In this document: positions 47,362 through 59,478 of the stretch, piece by piece
Layout: the number at the start of each line of letters is the position of its first letter
How positions within the stretch are numbered: the first letter of the stretch is position 1
Source of the DNA: Strigamia acuminata
Lineage: Eukaryota; Arthropoda; Chilopoda; Geophilomorpha; Linotaeniidae
NCBI GenBank assembly: GCA_949358305.1
Contig: OX442323.1
Location: 8,308,001 to 8,372,000 of the forward strand
Length of the DNA: 64,000 nucleotides
Direction of reading: 5' to 3'
Made by a program: the position numbers and the translations under genes
Notes under the pieces: model-generated
What the model was told of the DNA's origin: nothing
Database searches by the model: none
What the model saw: only the letters and a program-made list of their open reading frames with translations

Positions 47362-47585
47362 GCGTCCTACTTCGTATAGGTTTAAATACTACTTAAGTCC
47401 TGCTAACGTGGTTTACTTTACCTGTGATCAATTAATTAATACCCAAATGAATACTCAATGGTTTGTTGTACGTCGCATCCTACTTCGTATAGGTTTAAAT
47501 ACTACTTAAGTCCTGCTAACGTGGTTTACTTTACCTGTGATCAATTAATTAATACTCAAATGAATACTCAATGTTTTGTTGTACA
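47362..47585. repeat. 112-bp tandem duplication
   Basis: The segment beginning TCCTACTTCGTATAGGTTTA at 47366 is repeated from 47478, through to TTTGTTGTAC. The two copies differ at only a few positions, so the duplication is recent. Confidence 0.9.
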
Positions 47586-50500
47586 TAATCAGAACTACGT
47601 AGATGGCAAACGCATCATTGCCTCGCTGTATAAATCCTGCGCTTACAATTTACACAGTGGGTTAGAATGGAATTGGCAACGCAAAGTGACAGTTGACGGA
47701 GTTACCACTGAAACTTTGTGAATTTTTTTAAAAAATATTTATTCCGGTGTGTTTTTTATTGTTTATTTAAATCGGAAACGAGATTAACACTCGTTGCATT
47801 TGGCATTTATGGCCGCTTTGATAAACTCAAAAAATAAAAGCGTTTCCTCACTTCCTGCGCGCTCTCGCACTCGATCTTAAAAAAGAATTTTTCATTTCAT
47901 TTACGAAAGAGAGAGATAGAGTTAAAAAAAAAGTTAAAAGTCAAAAGTCAAAACCGATTTCCGCCCTCTTTGCTAAACTAAACAGTCAATCGCGTGGAAT
48001 CCAATGGGCATTTAATCAGAGCCGCAACGCGAGTCTATACCCAATAAAAGCTGACCTGAGGATTGACATTACTCCATCTGCTCAATTTCCCTTTGCCAAC
48101 CTTTTACACACAGCTTCCAGCTCAATTTTCCACGTCATCCTCGTGTTTTACGATCCTTTGCACCATTTACTTGTGTTTTGGCGCTTTTAATCCTGATTTA
48201 TCATTTCTTCCGCGCCATTTTGCATGCATATTTTCCATCTTTTTCATTTAGAAAGCCGTCTTAATGAGCTGTTACGACATTGTGGTTGAAACGGTCGCCA
48301 AATTTCTCTCCCCCCCGCAAATTAAGTCAACCGATTGAGCAAATTTAAATTTCTCCATCCACTAAATGGTGTCGAAAATTGTTTAATTCAATCACGAAAC
48401 CCCATAATTTAATTACCAAAAACAACGCCACTAATTTACGCTATCATTAATTATCACCAGAAGCAATAATAATAATTTTTCCAAAAAAAAATTTAAAAAA
48501 ATAAAATAATTAATTTTTTTTTTTTTATAAAAACACAAAAAAGTCGATTTTTTTCATTTTTTTAAAAGCACCGCCTTGTGCTTCCCCGCATTACACCGTA
48601 TCGCGCTTTCATTATTCCCCGCTCTCTCCCCACCACGAGTATAAAACAAACAAAAATATCTTTCCGAAATAAGTGTATTGAGATTGGACTTGGTTCGCAC
48701 CTGCAACGACTGCAGCGAGGCGAAAAGCGTCGTCGCCTCGCGCGTCCAAATTACGCATATTTCCAATTACATTTGCACAAAGAAAACGCAATCAATAACG
48801 AAGAAGAAAAAAAAATTAACATGCAACTTTTGCACCCAATGCAAACAATTTTTTTCACCTTCTTCATGCAGCCAGGTGAGCAGGACGAGAGAGACTACTC
48901 GGTTCGAAATACAATGCAGGCCTAAAGGAAATCAATACCTTGCTCTTTTTTACCCGGTCAGTTGCAGGTATAAGTAAAAGGAGCTCATAAACGAGCCGCG
49001 CACAAATACTTCAATAAAAGTAGCCGATAACTCAACGACTCACTGACCCACTAAACAAAACACCGACTTGTGCCGTCTGGGCCGAGGACGGAACCGAATT
49101 TTGAAGAAAAAAATTCCATTTAAAATTTTTTTTATTTTTTTTTTTGGAAAAATTTAATTTTTATGGATTTTTAATGAAATAAATTAATTTTTACGGTTAA
49201 AAGAAATTAATGATTGGTTGGACTTGCCTTCATCGTCTTCCTGAATGCAGGTGTGGTCGACCGGGGTTCCATAAATGTCGACAGCGTTTCATCGTTTCGT
49301 TGCCGCTGTTCGGTCGTACGGTCCAATCTGCAACGATTACAAACTGAAAACGAGGTGTACACTCGAGTGGACGCGTGCGTCTGGGGTGCACACGCTCCGC
49401 ATCCGGAGGTCGCGTCCGCGGTGGGCGTCTCTCGGCGCTGGACGGGCGCCGACAAACCGTCGGCTAGGCGCGGACGAGTTCATGTCGACGCGAGAGGAAG
49501 AAGGAAGTGCGCGAAAAGTAGAGCAGCAAAAGTGCATGCCGGTTAGCGTCATCGCTTAAATCCTCGCCTTACAACAACAAAATACGCCACCAAAACCAAA
49601 CCCGCGCAATCAAATCAATTTAACAAAAAAAAAAAAAAATTTTAACGCAAATTAAAAAAAAAAAAAATTTAATTTTAAAAAAAATCCAATTTTTTCAAAT
49701 TTTTATTTTTTTAAAATTTCACTTTTGTCAACATAAAAGGATCGAAGCGCGTTCACCGCAGTAAAAATAAACCCTGGCGATGACCGATGAAACCAAAAAA
49801 AAAAATATTTTATAAAATAAAAATTAAAATTAAAAAAAATTATTTTTTAAATTTTTTTTGACTGACAATCGATCAAGATGTTCACCAGCGCTCTCGATCT
49901 GCCCCTCGTGATACCTGCAAACCATTAATCTTTCACGCGCACATTGTAAAGTGCTTTGCTTTCCCGTTTGCCTCTATTTGGCATACAAGCACAACACAGA
50001 CAAAACACATAAATCATAACCCAACATTTTCCGCTCGAAAACGCGGAATAAATGCGAATAAAGCGCAAAAAAGAGTTAAAAAACGATCCCCGAGCCCCCT
50101 CGATGCAATATTCATCACGCCGGGGCACAGGATCAATGCCCTTTTATGGTTATCAATCGTTGAAGCAAACTTTATTTTTCATTTCTTAAACCCGCGTTAC
50201 AATCACCATAAATCGGGCGTTTTGTAAATTCCCCATGTACACACACGCGCAAATTGGATGGCAGCACGTTGCAACTGCGCACGCGTCAGCTCCGAAACGA
50301 CCCCGCTTTAATAGGCAACTTGTAAGTTGCATCTCTCCTGGAGGATTTACCTCCATTCCTCGAGGTCCTCGACCCCCGCGTCTATCCCCGACGTGACACG
50401 TGCAAAAATTGAATCTCGGTGCAAAAAAAAGACAAAATTTTTAATGGCCGAAACTCGAAACAACAAACGGAGAATTAAAGGGCATGGATGCGATATGCGA

Positions 50501-50755
50501 GGGGGGACTTGGAAGGAACTAAGTGCAAAATCGTTAAGAAAACGTGATGGCACAACGGAACTGTTCCGAGGTTCCACGACTACATGGCAATCACAGATCT
50601 TGATGGGTTGCTGAAAGCAATCAAGACGAGTCAGCAGGTCGTCCAACAGGAGATGGAAGGGGGTCAATTAGCCAATCGACAAAGAAAAATAAAATATATT
50701 TTAAAATAAAAAATTAAAAAATTAAAAAATTATTTTTATTATTATTTTAGGACGC
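47586..50755. other. Unique spacer with CpG-rich patches
   Basis: GC-richer patches lie at 48580-48760 and 49240-49560. The second holds a 95-codon frame (49275-49559, MSTAFHRFVAAVRSYG) and overlapping frames on both strands. I recognise no family and no splice pattern. These patches could be promoters or first exons of a gene not otherwise visible. Confidence 0.3.
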
Positions 50756-50764
50756 TCCATTTAG

Positions 50765-51065
50765 TGTTAACCTAACCAAAACGACTAAAATAAACGTCTA
50801 AATTGACCAAAACGACTAAAATAAACGTCTAAATTGACCAAAACGACTAAAATAAACGTCTAAATTGACCAAAACGACTAAAATAAACGTCTAAATAGAC
50901 CAAAACGACTAAAATAAACGTCTAAATTGACCAAAACGACTAAAATAAACGTCTAAATTGACCAAAACGACTAAAATAAACGTCTAAATTGACCAAAACG
51001 ACTAAAATAAACGTCTAAATTGACCAAAACGACTAAAATAAATGTCTAAATGGACCAAAAACACT
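50765..51065. repeat. 31-bp minisatellite
   Basis: Nine to ten near-identical copies of AAATTGACCAAAACGACTAA plus AATAAACGTCT (31 bp). Confidence 0.97.
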
Positions 51066-54000
51066 AAAAAAAAATTGCGGTGGAAGTTTAGATTTTGTCA
51101 ATAGAAAACCTGCGTTTGATTAGAGCATTTACGGTGTCATCATTTTACAATAGAGCATCAATTATCCATAAAACCGATTTATCGGACATAAACTTCATGT
51201 ACACAAAAATAAAAATAAAAAATTGATAAATAAATAGTTTAAAATCGATTACCGATGTTCCGATAATCGATGCTCTACTGTACTTGGAACATCCATCTTA
51301 TTGGACCTCCTTTTGTTGCTTTAGTATTAACAATCCAATTTTAGTGTTATAATATCGCCCCGACATTTTATCCAACAAATAGAGACATTAGAACGGTTCG
51401 TCACGTTCGAGGGTCCGTCTGATTAAGTCCGACTCCGTTGGGACTTTTAATTATAAGATGTCCTGTGGTCATATTGATCCTCACTCTCACTCGAGTCTAA
51501 TCGGCTTCGTTCTCCGTTTGATCCAAACTCAAAACCGGAAGGCGAGAAAAATCAACAATGGAGGAATGCCAGGCATTTCTTGCCGCCATCTTGGCTCAAA
51601 CAAAACGTAAACAAAAGACTCGCGTTTGAAAACAAACTCGCAAAGTGAAAATTAAAAGAAGAATCTGTTTGCTTTCATACTTGCCCTTTTTCCGCAACAA
51701 GAGAATAAAAAAAACAACAAAAAAAAACTTTCAAAGGAGCGGCCATCTTTAAGAGAAGCAGCTGCCATCAGTCAAAAATCAGAAACAACAAGTCTTAATG
51801 ACAGACCGCGGGGAATGTGTCAAAACAACGCAATTCATCACGCGTTTCGACCAATTACACGTAATACCGCGCCGAATATTTACTGCGCAGCCATTTTATG
51901 CATATTGTTTTGTTTTGCAGGTCGCCAAAAACTACTCTGCAAGCCATAAACATAAATTCGATATTATTTCTGCCCGTAGCCTCTTTATAGATGAGGTGCA
52001 GCGTGCTGAGACTCGTAAACGAAGGTTTCCCCCTCGCCTTTACGAGCACAAAGGCGAAGGAGGAGGAATTCAACGAGCAGAAACAACTGGCCCTTCAACA
52101 CTAATGTAATATCCTATTAAATCCTCAGGAAAAACGTCATTTTCTCAAAAACTAAATCAAATTCCTGACAAATTTCCCATCTTCGTTTCTTATTTCCCCG
52201 CTAACAGCTGTGCTAATAGGTGCGTTCCAACTTTGTGTTTTTGCCTCTTTTGGCGCTTCTGAAAGCAAAATGGACGCCGAAAACACCCATAAGTCATCAT
52301 CTCAAACTGCGAAAACAGAAACCACGTCCACAGTGACTTTTATGCAATCTGGTTTTGATTTTCAAAATGGCTGCTGCTGTGTATCGCAGCATTAATTATC
52401 TAAGCCAAGTTCACATGCACGCGTTAACGCATCTGTTGAGTCCATTTTCCGCTTCGTTCACCTACGTTGCATGTGAACTACTTCGCGTCACCAACAGGCG
52501 TTGGCCGAAATAATAAACATTTCTTTTAAAGCTTGGCCGAAAATAATCGCATTTGTCTCTCCCTCGCAAGGAGCATGTGAACAACTGCGCGTCGTGCATT
52601 GCTGCGTTAAGAACGCGCGATGGAACATGCTTGTGCATTGCCCGTTCAAGTTGATGTAGCACCGCATGCATGCCAACTTAACTTTACCCCATTTATTGCG
52701 CTGCCACATCCAATAGACCAGGGGTCGGCAAGTAATTTTAAGTGTGGTCCGGATACTATTGAAAATTTTTATCGAGGTCCAGAAAAAAGACTTAAAAACC
52801 AAATAAACCCTCCAATAAACACACACAACCCAAAAAATACCAATAAAACCTAAAAAAACACAAAAAAAAACAGGAAAAACAAGAAAAAAAACACCAAAAA
52901 ACCAAAGGAAAAACGTCGCTAAAACGTCGCTAAAACGTCACCACGGTCCAAGTTTCTAAAAAGAAACTTTGAACGATATACGGTACTCATGCATTTTCTA
53001 GCTGCAAAAAACCCCTAATTAGGTCTGGTCTACATCTAAATTTCTAATGTACATTTACCCACAATTTCAAAATCCGAAATAAACTTTAAACTTAAACTTA
53101 AACGACTTGGGCTTGACTTGCTAGCACGTTTATACTATGTCTGAAAATGACACTTCTGCTATCAAATTTCATGTAATTTCCTGTAAAATAAGCAACAATA
53201 CAAAGTGCATTGAAAAACTAGAATCTATCAACGGCAGCGCCCACACTAAAATTTTATTCACTACCATTCCGAGTATTGAAATTCCCCATTTCGCAAATCC
53301 CATTACCACACGATTTCAACACTCCAACCCCCCGGAAATCAAAATTTCAACAATGTAGCGACAACCCTGTTAGGTAGATGGCCAACACGAACGTTATTGA
53401 GGATTTAATTATAAGGTTTCAATTGTAACGAGGCATGGCAAGGGAGGAAGTGGATGAAAAGAGCTAAAGAGGCTTTATATCGTTTGATAAAATGAACAGG
53501 TTAGCACTCTCGTGTCATTTCGGCCACCCGCAGATTTCCCCTGGGTATTATTTCCCACGCAACAAGCTGCCATTTTTATTAGATTTGGCCAAAACAAAAA
53601 AAATCCATCATCTATACATACAACAAAAGCATCTGCACTAAGCGATGTTGAAAGACAACAAACAAACAATGTTTGACTTGTTTCACCAATAAATGTCGCA
53701 ATTTTTTTATTTTTTTTTTCTATTTTTTTTTCTCTCGGAAAAAGTATAAAAGAATAAAAGATGTGAAATCGTGAGCTGAATACTGACGGAAAGGTTTTTC
53801 CTGCTCTCTCATCTAATGTTTCCTCATTGACTTGTGGCCGTTTGTGACTGGGAAGATGCTCTGTGGCGCCGTATTCGCAGTTGTGCGTGTGGAATCCCAA
53901 GTCATAGCCTGACGCCCCTTTTAAGATCTTTGGACGCATTCGAGAGGCAAACACGAACGCCATAGACATATAGAAGAAAAGGTCAACCAGCGTTGGCGCG

Positions 54001-54103
54001 CACATCAATCGGATGACATGAAAAGAGGGTGTGACCATCGTCCCGAGACGACAATTCCATCACCGCATGCTTCTTATTATGTGTACAATCATTTCAAAAT
54101 GTG
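51066..54103. other. Spacer with transposon remnants
   Basis: At 52214 the phrase TAATAGGTGCGTTCCAAC resembles the inverted-repeat end of the element at 58263. At 52719 CAGGGGTCGGCAAG is a typical hAT terminus; no partner end was found. No convincing protein-coding gene. Confidence 0.4.
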
Positions 54104-54111
54104 CATTTCAT

Positions 54112-54480
54112 CAGGGCCGCATTTAGCTATTGCGGGGCCCCTAAGCGCAAATCTTTTTGGGTCTCCGTCTCCAAAAAAATGCACTTATTATTATCTCTTT
54201 ATATATATAAACAGACCAACCTTATTCCTCTTTCATTCCTCTAACAGAAATGAAAATCCTTTATTGTTCATTACCTGGCCAACCGTTGCTAGGGGAAAAT
54301 ATGGAAGCTGCATGATGCTTTAAGCATTGTATTGTTGCCAATACAATGTACTTCCTAACTGTGCTCAAGCCTGTACAATTCCTTGTGGTGCAAATACACC
54401 ACATAAATGTAAATACATATGCGACAAAAGGGTCCCCGATGGGTGGATGCTTATTTTGCTTACACGTGAATCCGACCCTG
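54112..54480. mobile_element. hAT-type MITE with 8-bp target duplication
   Basis: The left end CAGGGCCGCATTTA and the right end (reversed) CAGGGTCGGATTCA match at 11 of 14 positions. Both sides carry the same 8-bp flank CATTTCAT (54104-54111 and 54481-54488). At 369 bp with no transposase frame it is a non-autonomous element. Confidence 0.8.
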
Positions 54481-55349
54481 CATTTCATATTGTAGTCTCC
54501 ACCAAAAGTATAAGAATTATCCATAAGGCAAATTAAGCCCCCCCCAAAGCTTAAAGACCCTGGGAAAAAATAAACTTTTGTGCCTGTATTTTGCGTTTTT
54601 TCAAAGAAAATTTTCTTTTGCATTAGAGCAGCCAAAAAGTGAACTTTTGTAACAGAGCCAATCGTTGGAGTCCCCCAAGGTGCAGGCATCTAAAAGGCCC
54701 CGTAGAGAGTATTGATCCGCTGCTGTCGGCAGCTAGCGTTGTCTTATGCTTCTTACACAAGAAACAATGCGTTTACTGCACTAGTCTAGTTCGTTTTCAA
54801 ACCAGTCAAAATGCAAATTGCTTAAAATTGCAGTCAAACATGTTTTGAAAGCAGACTAAACCGGCCGACATTTTTGAAGTCGATCGACAAAATCCGATTT
54901 ACATTCGAAACTTTGAGTTTAAAGAAACAAGTTTGATTGTACTTTTAAAACTCTTTAGTTTCATTAGCTGCATTCAAACAGTCATGTCTAATTAATTAAA
55001 GTTTGTTTATTTCTGTCACCCCCAACAGCTGAAGCCCACAAGGGGAGCGACAGAGGCAAACAAAATTTCTATGTTTTGCTGTTTAAATCTAAAGACTGGT
55101 TCACAGTAGTGAGAACAAAGCAAAATGTGAGCGAGCAAAAGTGCTGTTGTTCACACAATGCTAGAATGTTCTTTGGTAACAACCAATAAAAATCAATCAC
55201 CCATTTAGTTTAAATTTGCAATTGCTTTAATTGCCACATACAGTTAGGCTAAATGACTTTTCGAATGTCGCTATGGTTTATCGTGTTTATCTTTACACCA
55301 GTAGCTCAGCGTCACTGCGCAGAAACTCCGATGTAAGGCACATTCAGTT

Positions 55350-55385
55350 ACCGTATTTTATCGATTAAGAGCCGCTCTTATTCAA
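55350..55385 (+). mobile_element. Terminal sequence of a repeat family also seen at 10.87 kb
   Basis: ACCGTATTTTATCGATTA is identical, except one base, to the outward-read end of the element in the TMEM39 intron. It is followed by AGAGCCGCTCTTATTC. A matching inverted partner was not found within a few hundred bases. Confidence 0.45.
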
Positions 55386-55558
55386 AACTGCCATTTTTGT
55401 CAGCAATTACAATTTCGGTTTTTCGTTTCTTAAGCCTAGTACTCATACGCTTTCAGAGTCTAAATATTTTTACAGTCTTAATTTTTCAACAGCACCATTT
55501 CAGTCCTACTCTAATTTATTTCATAAAGTGGCTGCAAAACGAAACAACCCAGACCCTA

Positions 55559-55630
55559 GAAGAGCCACGAGTTGAACCCCAATCCCCCATTTGCCAGTCG
55601 GGTGCTCTACCAATTAAGCTACCGGGGACT
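55559..55630 (-). pseudogene. Decayed tRNA-like sequence, apparent anticodon GGC (Ala)
   Basis: On the minus strand TAGCTTAATTGGTAGAGCA forms a good D arm and box A. CCCGA-CTGGCAA-ATGGG forms an anticodon arm with four of five pairs, and GGGGTTCAACTC is a box B. The T stem and acceptor stem no longer pair. It may be a tRNA pseudogene or the head of a tRNA-derived SINE. Confidence 0.5.
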
Positions 55631-56364
55631 CCATAAGAACCACAAGCCGAAACGTCGTAACAGCCACTCCAGGGGTCGAACAGCCAAGCTCATCACCTTA
55701 AACAATAACCCTAGAAAATAAAAAAGAAATCACTAAAGAAAATAAAAAGAAGTAACCGTATTTAATAGTTAAATAAAGTCATTCAAAACCAGTCTAAATG
55801 CAAAATGTCCACCAACTCTGACGACAACCATCCCTGTCCATCCTTTATTTACAATGGGTTGTTACCAAGATAAACCTAGAAAAATTCTGCCCAAAGCCAT
55901 CCAAGCAAACAGCAAACACACATCCTCACACAAACCACCTCATTTATTATTTAACCAACAAACCATCACTTTGCCCCCATTGCTCTCTGCCTTCAACACA
56001 TCCATCAAAGATGAAGACTGAACCCAGAGCAAAAATCATTTACTTGATAATTCTATCTCCAAGGGACAATAGCGCGGCAGTTAAACCGCGCCAGACGCTC
56101 TACTCCTTTCCCCGGCACAAGAACCTTTTAAGCCGAGAAAAGCTTTTGGCCCTGTTGGAGCATTTATGGGACTTAACAGCGACTTGTTATTGACAAAAAG
56201 CGATAAAATCGCATGATGAATCGACTTGGATGCATGTTACAAGCCTCGCCAATAACCTTTACGCGCGTTATTATCTGATTGACAACAGAATTATTGCAGT
56301 CAACAACCCAAGTGGGTAAACATCCCTTCATTCCATCACCCCGCACCTAAAGATTAAAAAAAGT

Positions 56365-56412
56365 TGGCCATCCACATCCATATCCATATCCATATCCACA
56401 TCCGCATCCGTT
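56365..56412. repeat. ATCCAT/ATCCAC hexanucleotide microsatellite
   Basis: Seven or eight hexamers, mixing ATCCAC, ATCCAT and ATCCGC. On the minus strand it reads as Asp-Met/Asp-Val repeats, which is incidental. Confidence 0.85.
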
Positions 56413-58262
56413 CGACTCGTTCGCTTCTCAGTTGTCAAGAGGACAAATGACAAACACGAGTACCAATCTCGTTCACACTTAAAAAGATGTAATGGATTCT
56501 GGTCGTTATGGTAACAGGTTACCAGGGACGACTGAGCAAAGCAAAAATCGATCTCGTGATGGCAATAGAGATTCCGTTGACCAAATTGAAATGTTTCACG
56601 TTGGAACTTGCCAATTAGTTGGCGAAAAAGTAGAAAAACCAAAGAAATTATAATCACGCCGGACAAATAAGTTGGCAATCTGACAAACCACCGCGACTGC
56701 TCAAATTACATCTTCGTCACACACAAGCTGGAATGCCGCCTCAATTTCCCTTCAATTAAGAAGATTTTCTTCTCCACTTACTTTCCACTCCTTTTATCTA
56801 ATTTGAGCACATTTATGCTAAAGCGGCCGCTCGTTTTGCTCGATGCACCGATCATTACCGACCATGTAATTGGCAAGACATTTCATCCAGATATACTTTG
56901 TTATTCAACTCCCTTCTGCTCTCAAAAAGAGCTTTCGTGTCCCCCTGTCTCCCAACCAGCATTTTGGATTCTCCTGCTTCCCCGTGGGCTTGTGCAACTC
57001 CGTTTTCGGGCAAAATGCTAAGTAAAACATCTCATTTTGTTCCATTTTCAAATGAAACGGCTGCTCCTTCTCCCGGATTATCCACAAGGCACGTGCCTAG
57101 AAGCCCCCAGGGTCTCAAACTTCAATTATTTTATCAGAAATTAAATTTGTCATCCCAAAAAAGTGCTTTTTTCTACCTGAAATGGTCCAATTTTCGCCTA
57201 AAAGTGCATCAATAAATCTGTAGTGCATTAAGTTTCGCAAGAAAGCATTTAGTAATCGATTTTTACATTGGAATATAATTTCAATATATTTTCTTAAACT
57301 TGTGGGCAAATTCAAACTGCGAATTACATTCTGCCCCCAAACGACATAAAGCAACAATATATCGTCACTACGCTGTAAACTACTTTTGTTAATGAGTTTA
57401 TTGTTGTTTATTTACTTTATTTTAGCATTATTATTATTCCAAAACTTGGTTGCCCATACCTGAGAAAATTTAAAATTCACTCCTTTTGGCCACCTCAGCA
57501 TTCATGAACCTCTTCTGGTCAATGTGCCCCTGGATGCAATTCTTTGACTCGCTAAGGCGCTGCTTTAAACAAGATTACAGCACGTGCAACGTCTCTTTAT
57601 TTCCCAAAGCGCTTTCAGCCCTTGTGGCCATTTTCAGTGAGTTTCGTTTAATACAAATCGAAGGTTATGCCTACCGAGGATGTTTTTAACCCGCTGTTAT
57701 CCAATTTGCAAGATTTTAATAAACTGTAAATGGAATTAGAGTCCAAACACGGGCTAGCTGTGGCCTAAGTTTCCCACATGGGAGCCTGTTGCACATGTTT
57801 AATAAACTTTTTTATTATATCATTTGAATCATCCTAATGCGAGACAATAACTTTAACAGGGGCGTTGCACAAAACGGACAAAAATAATTAGAGCACTCGA
57901 CTAATTTGAGGCGATAAAAAAGTGTAGTTTTTACTTTTAATGAGTACAGTATCATCATTCCTAAAAAGAAAACTTATTCACCTTTAATTGGAAAGCCACT
58001 GATTTTTCCGGATTCTGGACCGGCGCCAACTCCCAACAAACGTCTTCACTCATCGGGTTCCATCATCGCCATGTTTTACGACTTCTTAAAAGAAGCCAAA
58101 TGCATTTCCTTCTACTTAAGTTTAACAACACTTTGTTCACACGTTGCGCGCTCCATCCAAAAACCTTCATCAGAAACGCGGAGAGACCGGGATAGCCCGA
58201 TCCTAACTTATCGAGTAATTCAAGAGTTTACCTCTATACCCTGTCCGTTAACGTATCAAAGC

Positions 58263-58558
58263 AATAGGTGCGTTCAATCTGTGGTATAAGAAGTGACTTT
58301 CACTTTCCTTCCTTTCCTTAAAGTCACTTTTCATTGAATGCACTACTTACTTAGCACCAGACTTCACTTACTTAGCACCAGACTTCGCACGTAAGTGACT
58401 TCTAAAAGGTGGAAAAGAGACTTTCCAGTTACTTTCCTGAAAGTCACTTACGTGACTTTAGTTTGTCAAAATGTGACGTAATTATTGTCACTTCCGCCCT
58501 CTGAAAAACAGTTAAGGCAGTTAAGTGACTTTCTACAAGCAGATTGAACGCACCTATT
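58263..58558. mobile_element. MITE with perfect 19-bp inverted repeats
   Basis: AATAGGTGCGTTCAATCTG at 58263-58281 is repeated exactly in reverse at 58540-58558. The interior repeats AAGTGACTTT and its complement many times, so much of the element can fold. No coding capacity. Superfamily not assigned. Confidence 0.8.
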
Positions 58559-58758
58559 AACATTTATTGAGTTCATTTATAATTACCCTCTAGCGCGGGT
58601 TTGACCAGACTGCCGGTAAACCCTGTTTTTACTGGAATTTTAGCGGCATTCATAACAGAAATTTCCAAAAGTTAGTAATTTCACCTATACCAGCAAGCCG
58701 CTTAAAGCAAAATAATACAGTAAGTAGACTAAATAATGTGACCTGGTCAACCGGCAAA

Positions 58759-58860
58759 CAGTGTAGGACTGGCCCGACGGGCTACTGGGAATTTCCTGGT
58801 GGCCTGTGGCCCGGTGGCCTGTCCCTGAGACCCGACCCATCCAGATTTCCCAGTACTAAA
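58759..58860. mobile_element. hAT terminal fragment
   Basis: CAGTGTAGGACTGGCCCGAC then GGGAATTTCCTGGTGGCC follows the common hAT-end pattern CAG..CGGACTGGCC...GGTGGGCC. A target duplication or second end was not found. Confidence 0.45.
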
Positions 58861-59349
58861 TTTCTACCCAGTCTAGCTCTGGTGGCGGTAAGTAAAATAT
58901 TTGTGCGGGAAGCACAAACCAAGCCCAATACTGCTTAACTTCTGTGTTCTAATGGAAACAGCTGACCAGTATGATGAGTTGTTCCCTGTACAATTTAGCT
59001 TAACCCTTCCTATCCGATGCCTTTATAAATTTTGCTTTATCTCAAATTGTATTCACCCATATTATTGATGTGTCCTCCCCATTCAAATAATAAATGTTCC
59101 GGTACCACAAAAATAAATTCTTACAAATATTTTTCTCCGGCTTGAACTCCCACTGCTCTCACAAGTTCAAACGATGAAAAATGAGTTGTCGCATTTACTG
59201 CCTGCAAACACCAAAGCCGCTCTCTATGGTCCAATTCGTCTATTGACAAAGCTGTTTCTTGCACACCCAAAACATCTGGTGTGCACACCAATTCTTCGAG
59301 TCAGAGCTAAGGGATCACCTTCCAAACTTCATGTTAAAGATTTAGACCA

Positions 59350-59445
59350 CCAATGCTTCTCAAACTACGGTCCGCGGACCGGTGCCGGTCTGCGAGCAAG
59401 GTCCCGGACTTCTTAAACTGAATGTGGGGGTCACAAAAAATTTGT
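59350..59445. mobile_element. hAT terminal fragment (CTTCTCAAACTACGGTCCGC type)
   Basis: CAATGCTTCTCAAACTACGG followed by TCCGCGGACCGGTGCCGGTC, and later GGGGGTCAC, has the form of hAT ends in many animals. The palindrome GGTCCGCGGACC lies at its centre. No partner end was found. A (TTTA)n run follows at 59454-59478. Confidence 0.45.
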
Positions 59446-59478
59446 TTGATTTATATTTATTTATTTATTTATTTATTT

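Noticed and set aside
53475-54038. 187-codon minus-strand frame
   Set aside because: No family resemblance, homopolymer-rich interior and no splice or start context; likely chance.
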